Below, piece by piece: positions 23,071-33,710 of a stretch of 64,000 nucleotides of DNA. Positions within the stretch are counted from its first letter, which is position 1. Each line of letters starts with the position of its first letter. The notes beneath the pieces are model-generated. The model searched no databases. It was not told the origin of the DNA and worked only from the letters and a program-made list of their open reading frames with translations. Origin of the DNA: Heliocybe sulcata. Lineage: Eukaryota > Basidiomycota > Agaricomycetes > Gloeophyllales > Gloeophyllaceae. The stretch lies in the NCBI GenBank assembly GCA_004369045.1, contig ML213505.1, forward strand, positions 1 through 64,000. The letters are read 5' to 3'. The position numbers and the translations under genes were made by a program.

Positions 23071-26000
23071 ATGGCCCAACGTCGGTCGCCGCATAGAGTC
23101 TCTACAAAGCCCAGCAACGTCTACAGCCATTCAAAGCTGCGACGCGCCTCAAACCCACCCGAACGCGCTGCCGGTCGATTCAGACAGTCCTCGAATAATT
23201 CCCACGCCTCTGTCGCGTCCACCGACAGTCCATCCGACGGTCTGCGTGCAGTACTGGTGCCGCTGCGCACTAATCTTCGCCGTTTACCTTCTCGGATACT
23301 TGCCGCAGGGAAGGGAGTCATGCGCGATGCCAGTCAGAGCCTCGGTGTCTCCGCAGGTTCTAAGCGGAAACGCGTCGTGAGCGGAACTGAGAATTCGCAG
23401 AGTGAGGAAAGACAAGTGAGGGGAAGTAGCAGAAGGAAAAGGTTAAGATCTATGTCGAGCAGGATGGATACCAGTGACGAGGACCACCTGAGCGAGATGG
23501 ACGTGGACGATGGAGAGTCCGGTGTATTAGCCGCGGATTCCGGAGGCGAGGATTCCCCTGAATCGTGTAAGTCGCGTGTCTTGACCCTTGCTATACGTTA
23601 ATGACCCGCTTTGCAGCAGATGACTATCTTATCAATGAAGCTGAGCCCCGTCAACTGCGCCGCCTTCGCAAAGACGAGCTTGTGCACCTATATAACGCTG
23701 CCGGACTTTCAGGAGACCCCGAAACCCTGACGAAGCCCGAGATCGTGGAGGCTATTACCGCTGCTCGGGAGGATGTCGCGGAACTCCCACCCACTTCTCC
23801 ACCTGTTGCTGCAGTGGACAACTCCAGTGAATGCTCATCAGACGATGGAAATTTCGCAGCGGGCGAGGAGACTGACATCAGCAGCAAGTATGGTGCTCGC
23901 TCACACGGACTTAGGAGACGTGCTACTCTCCATGACTTGGGCGAGAAAATGAATAAGGCGCTCAAGAGCCGAAGTCTGTCGTTGGGCCGCTTGGATTGCG
24001 CTGCCGCCCAGAATGCAACACGTCTCGTCAACGGTAAGAGGAGCCCCATAAACGCCGGATCTGGTTCTCTCGGACGGTGAGAATTAGCCTGTTCAAACTT
24101 CACATCCGCTGACATCGCGTTGTGAAGACGGCGTTTGAACCATGTGATGACCGCTTCTCCTTCTCCGACCACTTCCGCCACTTCCAGTGGTCTCCCGTCT
24201 CCGCCCATTACTAGACTAAGAACACGGCAAGCGTCTGCAGAGCAGCAAGCCTTTACTTCTTCGTCGAAAAACAATAAGCAGAAAGGAAAAGTCAAGCATG
24301 TCGATTTCAGTGATAACGTCGAAGTCAACGGTACCGCACCCGCGTCCTCTCCTACCGATGACGAGAGCGAGTTAACGGATCTTGCAGAGCTGGAGGAGTC
24401 TGCCAGTGCCGTCAATCCAAGTCCTCGACGGCTACGAAGCAAGGATAAGCAGGACAAACGCGATGGCAAGAATAAATCTGAGCCCAAAATCGATCGGCTT
24501 ACCCCAGCTCGTAAATCCCAGTCTAAAGCGAAGAGTAAGACGAAGTCAGAAGATCTTCACGAGGAGAACGGCGGATCAGACGCAGAAGAAGACGAGGAAG
24601 AAGAAGTTGATGAACTTATCTCGTCAGCAGAGCCATCCCCCGTGCCTCCTGCTGTGAGACAGACTCCAGTCAAGCGCCGTTTAAGGCCTCGACGAGTTCA
24701 GACGCATACTCCTCCGACAGACAGCGATGACGCTCATGAAGGAGATGATGAGGAAGAGGAGGAACTAGAGGAGACGGAGACGGAGGAGGTAATCGAGGAA
24801 GCAGTCGAAGAAGAGAGACTGGATGGAGAAGAAGATGCCGACGAGGAGGGTACAGTCGTAACCAAACCGCGGAAGCTGCGGAGCGGGAAGGTCGTCGGAA
24901 ATGGAGAGGCAGCAGAAGAAGATATCGAAGAGAGTGACGATGAGGAAGATGAGGAGTACATGGACACCGAGATGCAAGTAGGCGACCTGGATGCGGAGGG
25001 TGAGACGGAAGAGAGCGAGGAGTCCGACGAACCGATGGAAGACGATGGTATGTTTCCCGTACCGTCCTCTCATATGTTGACGGCTTACCCAAGACGCTGT
25101 TAGTCGATCTCACGGTTGCAACCGTGAAAGCTTTGGTTCGCCTGCGCCGTGATGACCTGGTCAAAATGTGTGAAAGCCGAGACATCGAACCTACTGGCAC
25201 TAAGCCGCAGTTGGCGGAGGCTTTACTTCAATGGCGCGATAGGCGATCCGAGTTTTCATCACCGTCATCCGCCGGTACTGCTCGCCCTCCATCGACCGCC
25301 AGGCCGCGCCGTACAAAGACTCGTAGTTCGACCAACCCTCGCGACATCACTCCTGTCCTTCTTCGTTCTGAGCGGGTCCACGTCGAGCAGCCTCAAACCC
25401 CTCCCGTCTCGCAGATGAATAGAAAGGAACCTGAGCCGGAGCTAGAGTTGGACCTGGAGAGTTTGGGACTAGAGGACCGTGAGATTCCTCCCGACAAAAT
25501 CACAAAATTGGAGAAGATCGGAAGTGGTGGTTTCAAAGATGTCTATATCGGAAAATTCAAGGGCAGACGAGTTGCTATTGCGGAGTTCCGTGGACAACTG
25601 AATGCAAGTGAGTAGCAGATTTGCGGTCCGCTTTCATGTGCATCGCTGACGCCTGTCTTAAGTGGACATCAAGGAATTAAAACTTTTGGGCGATTTCAAT
25701 CACCCAAACATCGTCAAATTTGTGAGTACCGTAATACTTGCAAAATCCGAGCTGCAGGTGCTAATATGTGCGTACTAGCTTGGTGTCAGCATCCCTGAGA
25801 ATACGCGAGAGACGCCTGTGATGATAGTCAGCGAATTATGTTCAAATGGAGATTTGTTTGACTATACTCGCAACGTCCCCGCACCCTCCCTCTACCGCGT
25901 GGTACGTCTTCTTCTCGATCTTCGGTATTCAATCCACTGAATCCTAATCCAGCTGTCCATGATGCTTGACATTGCTCGAGGCCTCGAATACTTGCACGCC

Positions 26001-26576
26001 CGCAAGCCTTCGATCATCCATAGGGACTGCAAATCCTCGAACATCCTTATCACTTCCCGTGGCGTGGCTAAAATTACGGACTTCGGTTTAGCTAAAGTAA
26101 AACAATCAACGCGGTCCATGGTCCGGAGTTTGGTCGGCACTGTCAATTGGCAAGCCCCGGAGCTTTGGCATGCTCATCCAAAGTACAATCATAAGGTAGA
26201 CGTGTTCTCCCTTGCCATGGTGTTTTGGGAAATGCTTCAATGGCACCTGCCGAACAAGAAATTCCCTTGGGAGGTGCGTCCTGCGGTCGAGTGCCTTTCT
26301 CGTCAGGCTTTGATCGGTCATAATGCAGGGTATGAATGAGCACGCTATCTATGAGATTGTCGGAGCGAAGCGTCAGAGGTGAGCTCTTCCCGTCCTGCTC
26401 GAATGACCGTGTTCTAAGAAATCATTGTCAGACCATCAATCAGTGGCTTACGGAAGCAGTGGTGTCCTGAGGTCGTCGATCTGATGGATCGCATGTGGAT
26501 CCACGAACCTCAGGAACGACCAACTATGACTGAAGTCGTGCAAGAGCTCGAGCGACTTCAGGCCCGCTACCGATGA
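23071..26576 (+). CDS. SAP-domain protein kinase (TKL-like) with WNK-like lysine placement
   Basis: Nine exons (23071-23566, 23617-24076, 24128-25047, 25104-25607, 25663-25721, 25779-25901, 25953-26273, 26329-26378, 26432-26576) join in phase to 1,025 residues. The N-terminal 750 residues are basic/acidic and low in complexity, with two SAP-like helices: EPRQLRRLRKDELVHLYNAA at about residue 175, and TVKALVRLRRDDLVKMCES near 635. The second is the clearer DNA-binding SAP motif. The kinase domain (about 758-1020) has GSGGFKDVYIGK, VAIAEF at beta3 (no canonical Lys), the catalytic loop IIHRDCKSSNIL, ITDFGLAK and WQAPELW. It probably acts in the nucleus on chromatin. SAP-plus-kinase proteins occur in Agaricomycetes. 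The substrate is unknown. Confidence 0.88.
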
Positions 26577-27147
26577 CTGCCATGACCTACCAGCATTTAC
26601 GCGTTAAGCGTCTCTTGCTCGCCGGACGCACATATTGCTCTGATTCTTCTCAATGACGAACTTATCATCATCTTATTTCAGGACGTTTCTCGCCTTCTCG
26701 GCGACGCGCCCGTCTTATTCGATTTGTATCATCGTTCAAGTTCTTACTAGCCATCATTAACACCCTCATCACAACTGTGTTCATATATAGCATTTGTATT
26801 GTAGATTCAAATCAAGCAGTGCATCGTTCGGACGGATATTCTGGGTGACCGGTCTTGAGCTTGAGCGCTTGAGTGAGTGGGCGTGTTGCCGGTCCCAACG
26901 AGCGAAGTTCGCTCTCACAGCACGGTCAGAAGCAAGGGGCGAGATACCTAAACTTCGACAAGTGATCTGCGCGCTTTCGCGACCTAACACAACCATCCAT
27001 GATGGAGTACTGAAGTTGCCGATCGTCCAGTCAGCTACTCGGTCATTCGGGTTTATGTCGCCGTCGGCGTGCAGGCCGCTTTGCAATAAATAGAGCGTCT
27101 ACATCGATTTCATTATCGTGTTCGCAAGGTCATCCAGCTACTCAGCC
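26577..27147. other. Intergenic between kinase and aminotransferase
   Basis: 3' region of the kinase and promoter region of the aminotransferase. No further gene. A TATATA run occurs at about 26784, more than 350 bp before the next ATG, so its role is doubtful. Confidence 0.5.
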
Positions 27148-28924
27148 ATGGCAGTAAACGGGACTACCAAGGCCGATGGTACAACATTGCCAGACTTATC
27201 ACATCATCTATCGTCAGAAACAAGAAGCAGAACAGAAAACCCCATGAAAGCTATATGGAGATTGGCCCAAGAAACTCCGGGCCTCATTAACATGGCCAAC
27301 GGTCAGTAGAAACATCAATTTACCCTATAGCTGGGAAGACGTGTTGACACGTTTCTTCCTTCTAGGCGACCCGCATCACACATTGTACCCCATATCCGAA
27401 ATAACCTTCAAGGTACCATCCGTCTCTCAAGCAGACCCTGTCCGTGCCTGGCGTACAGGCGAAAGCAAGACACAGACCTTCATCTCCTCCAAGGACGAGC
27501 AATGCGCGCTCAGGTTGCGATCAGCGCTGCAGTATGGCAGCGGATCAGGTCTGCCAGAGGTCCGAGAGGCCTTGCAGCAGCTCACACACGTTCTCCATAA
27601 GCCCTTGGCCGACCATGCCATAACGATGAGCCTAGGGAACGCGGACGCCGTGACGAAGTGTTTTCGCCTTCTCGGTGACCCGGGCGATGCATTTCTAGCG
27701 GAGGAGTTCTCGTTCCCAGGGATGACCAATGCCCCGATTGCGCATCGGATTCGATGGGTACCAGTAAGGCTTGATAAAGAGGGTATGATCCCCGAGGATA
27801 TGGACCGAGTCCTCAGGCAATGGGACGAAGGCAAGCAGGGGAGACGCCCACACGTGCTGTATACCATACCGTAGGTTCCAGCAGCATACAAGCTTAGTGG
27901 TTAGTGACCCAACGACTGGCAGATGCGGGCAAAACCCAACGGGAAGTACTTTGACGCTGGACAGACGTAGGAAGATCTACGAGATTGCTTGCCAATGGGA
28001 CTTGATTATTGTGGAAGACGGTATGGCGTAGGGTTTTCTCTGCTTGGGGAATTAGGACCTGACCCGATGATAGATCCATATTACTTCCTTCAATACGACA
28101 AGCCTCCACTAGACGCGGCGGAGATCGAAAGGGAAGGCTTTGCAAAGGCATTCACCCGCAATCTTGCAGCTTCTTTTCTTTCACTTGACACCGAGGGACG
28201 TGTGATGAGGATCGATAGGTAAGCGGCAGAAACAACTGCGCCATTCATTGTTCCAAATTGAATTTCCATGTAATGCAGTTTCAGCAAGATCATCGCCCCA
28301 GGAATGCGCCTCGGCTGGATCACCAGCAACTCCGTCTTCGCCTCACACCTAGAGAACCTCATCGACTCCTCCACGCAACATCCACACGGCCTGGGACAAG
28401 CATTCGTAACAGAGATGCTCGTCGGCAAAGGTGGGTGGCACACGGACGGCTTTGCGAGGTGGGTGAAGAGCCTTTGCGACGAGTATCAGCGGCGAAGGGA
28501 TTTCCTCGCGAGCTTGTTCAAGGCGGAGCTGGGCAGTTCAGGGTATGCAACCGTCGAGATACCCGAGGCGGGGATGTTCCTTTGGATAAGGATCAACCTT
28601 GAAGAGCACCCGCGTTACTGCAAGCAAAGTACCGGAAAGAGTAACACGCTGGCGTTGATGAAAGAGTTGTTCGAGAGGGTGCGACAAGCTGGGGTCATGA
28701 TGATGCCAGGATACATATTTGCTATCGTGGATGAAGACAACCCTGATGCGGTCAACGATATACACGAGGTTTGGCGTTTCCAACGTTTTTGAAAGGTAGA
28801 GCTGACTGAGAGCATGCCACAGCGATGCAACTATTTCCGAACAACTTTCGCAGGGATGGAGGAAACTATGGAGGAAGGCATGGCGATATTCGGAGAGGCT
28901 GTTCGGGCATTTTTTGAAGGTTGA
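27148..28924 (+). CDS. Aromatic aminotransferase, Aro8-like (PLP fold type I)
   Basis: Six exons: 27148-27301, 27366-27870, 27923-28021, 28075-28218, 28279 to 28768 (or 28750), and 28823-28924, giving about 491-497 residues. Landmarks are PMKAIWRLAQETPGLINMANGDPHHTLYP near the start, CGQNPTGSTLTLDRRRKIYEIA, DLIIVEDDPYYFLQY, and the PLP-lysine motif SFSKIIAPGMRLGW. The last exon is the usual C-terminus, CNYFRTTFAGMEETMEEGMA. The final donor is either GTTTGG (54-nt intron) or GTCAAC (72-nt intron); both keep the frame. It should transfer amino groups between aromatic amino acids (or 2-aminoadipate/kynurenine) and 2-oxoglutarate in the cytosol. Confidence 0.9.
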
Positions 28925-28996
28925 CAGATGGTGGTAGAAAGGAAGACTCGAAGGAATATCCTGTGGGTCATCCTCGAGCAGTTCATATCGGCCAGA

Positions 28997-29863
28997 CTAG
29001 AGTTTTGCTGATGTATGCGGATCCGAAGGAAGCTGCAGGTCGGTAGTACACAGAATCATGGTATCTTTCAGACTGGGGAGCCTGTGCTTATGGTTAACTT
29101 CCTGGTAATCTTCGCTTGCGATCATGTCCGCGAAATGTGCGATACTGGGGTAGTGGGCCATAGCGAATTCGTCCCACAGTTTCTCTCTATCAGTAACATA
29201 GCCATCAGATGATTGCTGGGATGAGGGCGATATGACATTCCCGACCAGCTTAGCGCTGCCACCACGGCGAGACCCCACAGATTTTGCGAAAGCCTAACCG
29301 GCGAAGTCGATCAGTCAGTCTCTAGAATAACTGACACGCAAACATACCTTTCCGTACTTGATGTATTCGCTCTTCATCCCCTCATTGAATGCGAGGAGGT
29401 TTAACATAGTCACGGCCTGCGCTCCTCCGCTTTTCTGAAACTTCTCTATCCAGTGCAGAAGTTCGTCGGACAGTTCCAGGTCTTGGGCAGAATCAGGCGC
29501 TTGACCATGCCTCTTCTCTAGAGCACCCGTAAGTGGTGGTATCGACCCCGGCACAGGGTGAAGCAGCTCCTGGTTCCGCTTCCCGAAGTCGGATAACAAT
29601 CTCGACGGAACGCCGACCTCTACTTTCCATTCTGCCGCCAGTAATTCAGCAACTTCTGTCTCTACTAGGCCAACTTGTCCTGGTAGTAGAAGGACAATAT
29701 GCCATTCCTTCCGAAGGAGTTCGGAGGAGATGGAAGGGGTGATGACCCATCGGTGGACGTTCGCTACAACAATGGGTCTCAGTGCAGAGTCTTGCACCAG
29801 TTGGTCAATGAACTGTGAAACGGGACAGCTAAGAGACAGTAGATGTAGAGTGCAGATAGGCAT
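28997..29863 (-). CDS. Conserved protein with ferredoxin-fold (DUF1330-like) part
   Basis: Two exons (29863-29348 and 29293-28997; intron 54 nt) join in phase to 270 residues. The N-terminal half starts MPICTLHLLSLSC and contains VHRWVITPSISSELLRKEWHIVLLLPG. The C-terminal half reads MLNLLAFNEGMKSEYIKYGKAFAKSVGSRRGG and then DEFAMAHYPSIAHFADMI followed by DYQEVNHKHRLPSLKDTMILCTTDL. That pattern (strand, YxxYG helix, HYPS-F-DM, Y-H-R--L-D) fits dimeric alpha/beta-barrel proteins of the DUF1330 type. No enzyme function can be assigned. There is no signal peptide or membrane segment. It is convergent with the aminotransferase, with only about 70 bp between stops. Confidence 0.65.
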
Positions 29864-30060
29864 CGTGTTTTAGTTGCGGCAGCTGTGTCGTCAATGCACG
29901 AAAAGCTTCAGCCTGATCGATGATAAGCGGCGGTTTGTGGCGGTGCTAATTACATGACTTGGAAGCAACTATACCGGCCGCAGGAGCAGGGAGACTTTCG
30001 GCGTCACAACATGGCAGCAATTATCCAGCTAAAAATAAGGAAGTACAAACAACAAGAGAG

Positions 30061-33000
30061 CTATATCGCCCTACCGGGACCCGCCACCCTCGTCCCATAG
30101 ATCTGAGCTAGTAATCCAATGACTCCTGCGTCCTCCAACCCATCATCTTCCTCTTGTCTCTCCTGTGACCCCGACGCAAAGGCTCTCGCCCGCCTCGCGT
30201 TAACGGCTCCGTCCACATACGAGCCGCCCAAGCCGCTCCCGACACCTCCATCAGGAGCGATATCCTCCTCCGGTATATCGTCGGTCTGGTTTGCGGGAGG
30301 ATCGAGCACTTGACTCCCTTGGGAGTCACCCAGAATGGTAGTCTGCGCCGTCTCCATCCCCGCAATGCCTGAACGGAATATAGATGAGGAGGATGGCCCT
30401 TGGCCTTGATCCAGCGTACTCCCGGCGCCAGTGAGGACCGTGGACCCGTGCCGTTGTCGCGCTAAGGCTTGGCTCTGCAATAGAGCCCGATCGTATTCCT
30501 GCGCACGGGCTGCGAGGTCAGGCTTGGGCTCTCTAGATGTATGAACCGTCGTATCGAGCGCAACAGTTGACGCCGCTGGCCACTGTTGTCGACAACGGTT
30601 CAAGGGTCCCAAGTGGTTTGCACGGTAGTCAGCCATACGACTTAGGTACATGGAGCCAGAAGGATCAATAGGATTCCATGTAGGATTTGCAGCCTAGCAA
30701 GGGTCATGTCAGTACCTGGCCAGCGCCATCCTGACATAAACCCACCTTGAAGTTCAGGAAACTCTTCTCCATCTTGCCATCCTTTGATATCAATCTCTCG
30801 TCATTGACCTTCGACGGCGCTCCAAACTTCACATTCCCATGTTTCTCGAAGTTAAACTGGGCAAAGCTGCAGATATATCCTATTCCATCAACATGGATCG
30901 TAAACGTGCGGAAAAAGTCGATGATCTCCGGCGCACAATCAGGCAGCGAGAACCACAGGATGAAGGGCGTCAACACGACCGAGAGCAGTTCCTTCGCGAA
31001 AATGATGATCTTCATGGCGAACAGTTCGCCGAACTCTTGGTGCACCTAGACAGTCCTTTGTTACAATCGTATCACGGAGATTCTAACTTGACCCACCTTC
31101 TTCGAGTGAAGTTCATTCTTCCAATGATCGGGCATGTAGTGTGTATACTGGACCACCTCCGCCATCAACGCCTCGGGATCGAACACAAAATTCTCCGCTG
31201 GGATCATACCCCTTGCCACGGCGAGCACAGATCCAAAGACACCGATATAGAACAGGACCGTCCGGTGCGGAGTGACTTCGAATCCAAGGAACAGGTCAGG
31301 GTCGATGACTGAGGCGAGAATGAGGACAGCGGCGAAAGAGCCCGCGATGAATGCGACGAATCTACAGTTGAGATGTCAGTACGTCATCCATTTTGCTCGA
31401 GGGGACCAACAACAGACCGCATGACAAGAGCTATTTTCTCGTTCGGGAATTGTCCAATATACATGCTCGCGACAGGGTACGATTCATCCAACCGTCTTTG
31501 AAAGATATGAGGTAACTCGTTGAACTCCCGGAATTTCCATTCTGCGAAGGGTGTATATCGCCGACCACCAATTGTAGAGGGATTCTTGTGGTACTCCTGC
31601 ATAATAACGCTGAGCAACAGAAGCCAGAAGATTGATGATCAGTTTACCTCGAAATACCGGAAGAAGGAGTACATGAGCAAATAGAGTACTATGAACGGCG
31701 CGAAAATCGCGTTCAAAATGCCCATGAAGATAAGCCTTCTTTGCAATCTTCAAGGAACCATGAGCATTTCACTGTCAGACATCGTCAAACCACACGCACC
31801 CTTGGATCAGCGCCCCCCTATTCTTACTCTTGAGGAACACCTTTCTAACCCTCCCGCTCGGATCACACAGATACTCCATCAAGCAGAACCTCAGATTCCA
31901 CTCCAGCGCCCTCGTCAACGTCCGACCCTTGCCTTCCTCGGGTGGCACGAAGCGCTTCAAGGATGCCGGCAACGGCACACGCAGATCAAGTAGCTCTTTA
32001 TTGAACAAAGCAATCAGGTAGTTCTCTTGACGCATAATACGGTTCGCAATGGTATGCGCGTCGAGTTTCATAGCAGTCTGAGGGGATCCCTTGGATGAGA
32101 TGGCCGTGAGCGGGTTCTCGTCTCGGATGGCACCTATGCGGCGGACGATTTCGGGCCACGAGATTGTTTGGATGTCTTCCTGGTTGTGAAGCAATGTCTG
32201 TCAGTGGCGAACTCAAGGCGTGAGCATGAGTGCTTACATCGGGTATTCGAAGTAGGTGGGTATAGAAATTATACATGTCGACTAGGCGAATGACGTCTAG
32301 AACGTACGAGACAACCTGCCAGCAATAAAATGCACCGAATAAGAGGACAGATAGTAGTGTGAAGCCCGAGATCCTAAAGCGTCCAGATATGCGTAAGAAG
32401 AAATCGGTATGCGTTTTGGAAACACCGCACCTGGAGACGCATCGATCCACCACGACGTCAGACAGGCGAGTGATGCCTTCGGGCTTTATCCTAGAGTAGT
32501 CCACACATCCTAGAAGGAAGGTAGAGAACCCGATAACGAACCCTACTGTTCTAGCGCACGGGTTTAACGACTTCGGGGAAGAGAAACAAGGAAAAATCAC
32601 GGACAGAAGATTCAGGCCTCGTTCCAAGGCAATACAATATATTCCTTTCCCCTCATAGTAGGCGTACACCTCCTGCAGAAATGCGTCCAGGTTGTAGACG
32701 TTCACCCAGTTCCATAGTGCCCTCTCGTACGCATCCAGCCCTCGCATCTGCTTGGGTTCTCGGGGTGTAGGTGAATGTGGCGGATCATGGGTCTCTTCCG
32801 GGGTGGTCTCAAACGGCCGGGGAGGGATGGACACCACCGGTGGAGGGTCATCTCGGGGAGGTGAACCCACCGGCGTACTTCGTTGCGGCGGGAACGAGGA
32901 CAAGGGCGGTCGTGCACTCCCCATATCTTTCGACTTGCCCTTTCCATGTCTCGATCCCTGTCGACCCGGCGGCGTCGCAGCCGCTTCGATCATGAAACTC

Positions 33001-33365
33001 TGGGGGACCTCGTCGTCCTCATCAGATGCCCGCTGCTCGTCAATCTTTTCATCTCTCCGTATATTAGGCCGTAAGTCGTTCATCTCACTTGCATCCACTC
33101 CCCAGGACACACGACCCTTGCCGCGCTTTCTACGTGGTGTCATGCGACCGGACTCGAGGTCCTCGTCCCGCTCCGTCTCGTTCTCCTCCTCCTCCAGGAC
33201 GGACTGGTTGGCTTGCATGTACCCCGCATGCGCGCGACCCATGGGGTTCAGCATGTTCAGGAATGGCCTTGAACTAGACGTTCCGGGTAGTAGTGACTGA
33301 GAGGCCTGAAATGATCGAGAGGCAGACAGCGCTAGCGTTGGTCGGTTGCGGGGAGGCGTAGACAT
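30061..33365 (-). CDS. ATG9: Autophagy-related protein 9 (lipid scramblase)
   Basis: Start at the ATG of MSTPPRNRP (33365), stop at 30061, several short introns. The cytosolic N-terminus is long, acidic and Pro-rich. The core is unmistakable: [162 protein letters not shown] and [18 protein letters not shown]9 is a trimeric multispanning scramblase on vesicles that seed the autophagosome membrane. The C-terminal tail is disordered and acidic. The second half is encoded by exons at 31.9, 31.7, 31.6 and 31.0 kb. Exon borders in the N-terminal membrane region were not all fixed. Confidence 0.95.
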
Positions 33366-33710
33366 GATTTGAGTCGCTACTGCGACTTCATATATCAATC
33401 GTTAGTCGTTTCGGGTCCGCGCTCAGGACTCAGTACGAAGCAGTCGGATGGGCGCTGCGGCAAGCTGAGTCGGTCGTAGCAGACGCCAGGTTATAGACGT
33501 CGAAGTTAGTCAAGTAGACGCGTCGAGCTTATGACATATGCGCCTAATTACCGAAGCTCGCTTTTCGCAGGCGCTTCAGGCAAAGCAGCATTTCAGAAGA
33601 ATGGTAAGAGCATTGCAAATGGAAAGCTGTAGCAACATTGATATACAAATGGAAGATAACGCTAGCAGCGTAAACTGCATTATTTTGATACAAAATTCCC
33701 TCATGCCACC
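33366..33710. other. Spacer between ATG9 and isopropylmalate synthase
   Basis: Upstream region of ATG9 and 3' region of the next minus-strand gene. A single ACGCGT lies at 33518-33523, 153 bp before the ATG9 start. No gene seen. Confidence 0.5.

Noticed and set aside
24734-24967. Serine-only minus-strand frame
   Set aside because: Mirror of the acidic Glu/Asp repeat in the SAP kinase, not a gene.
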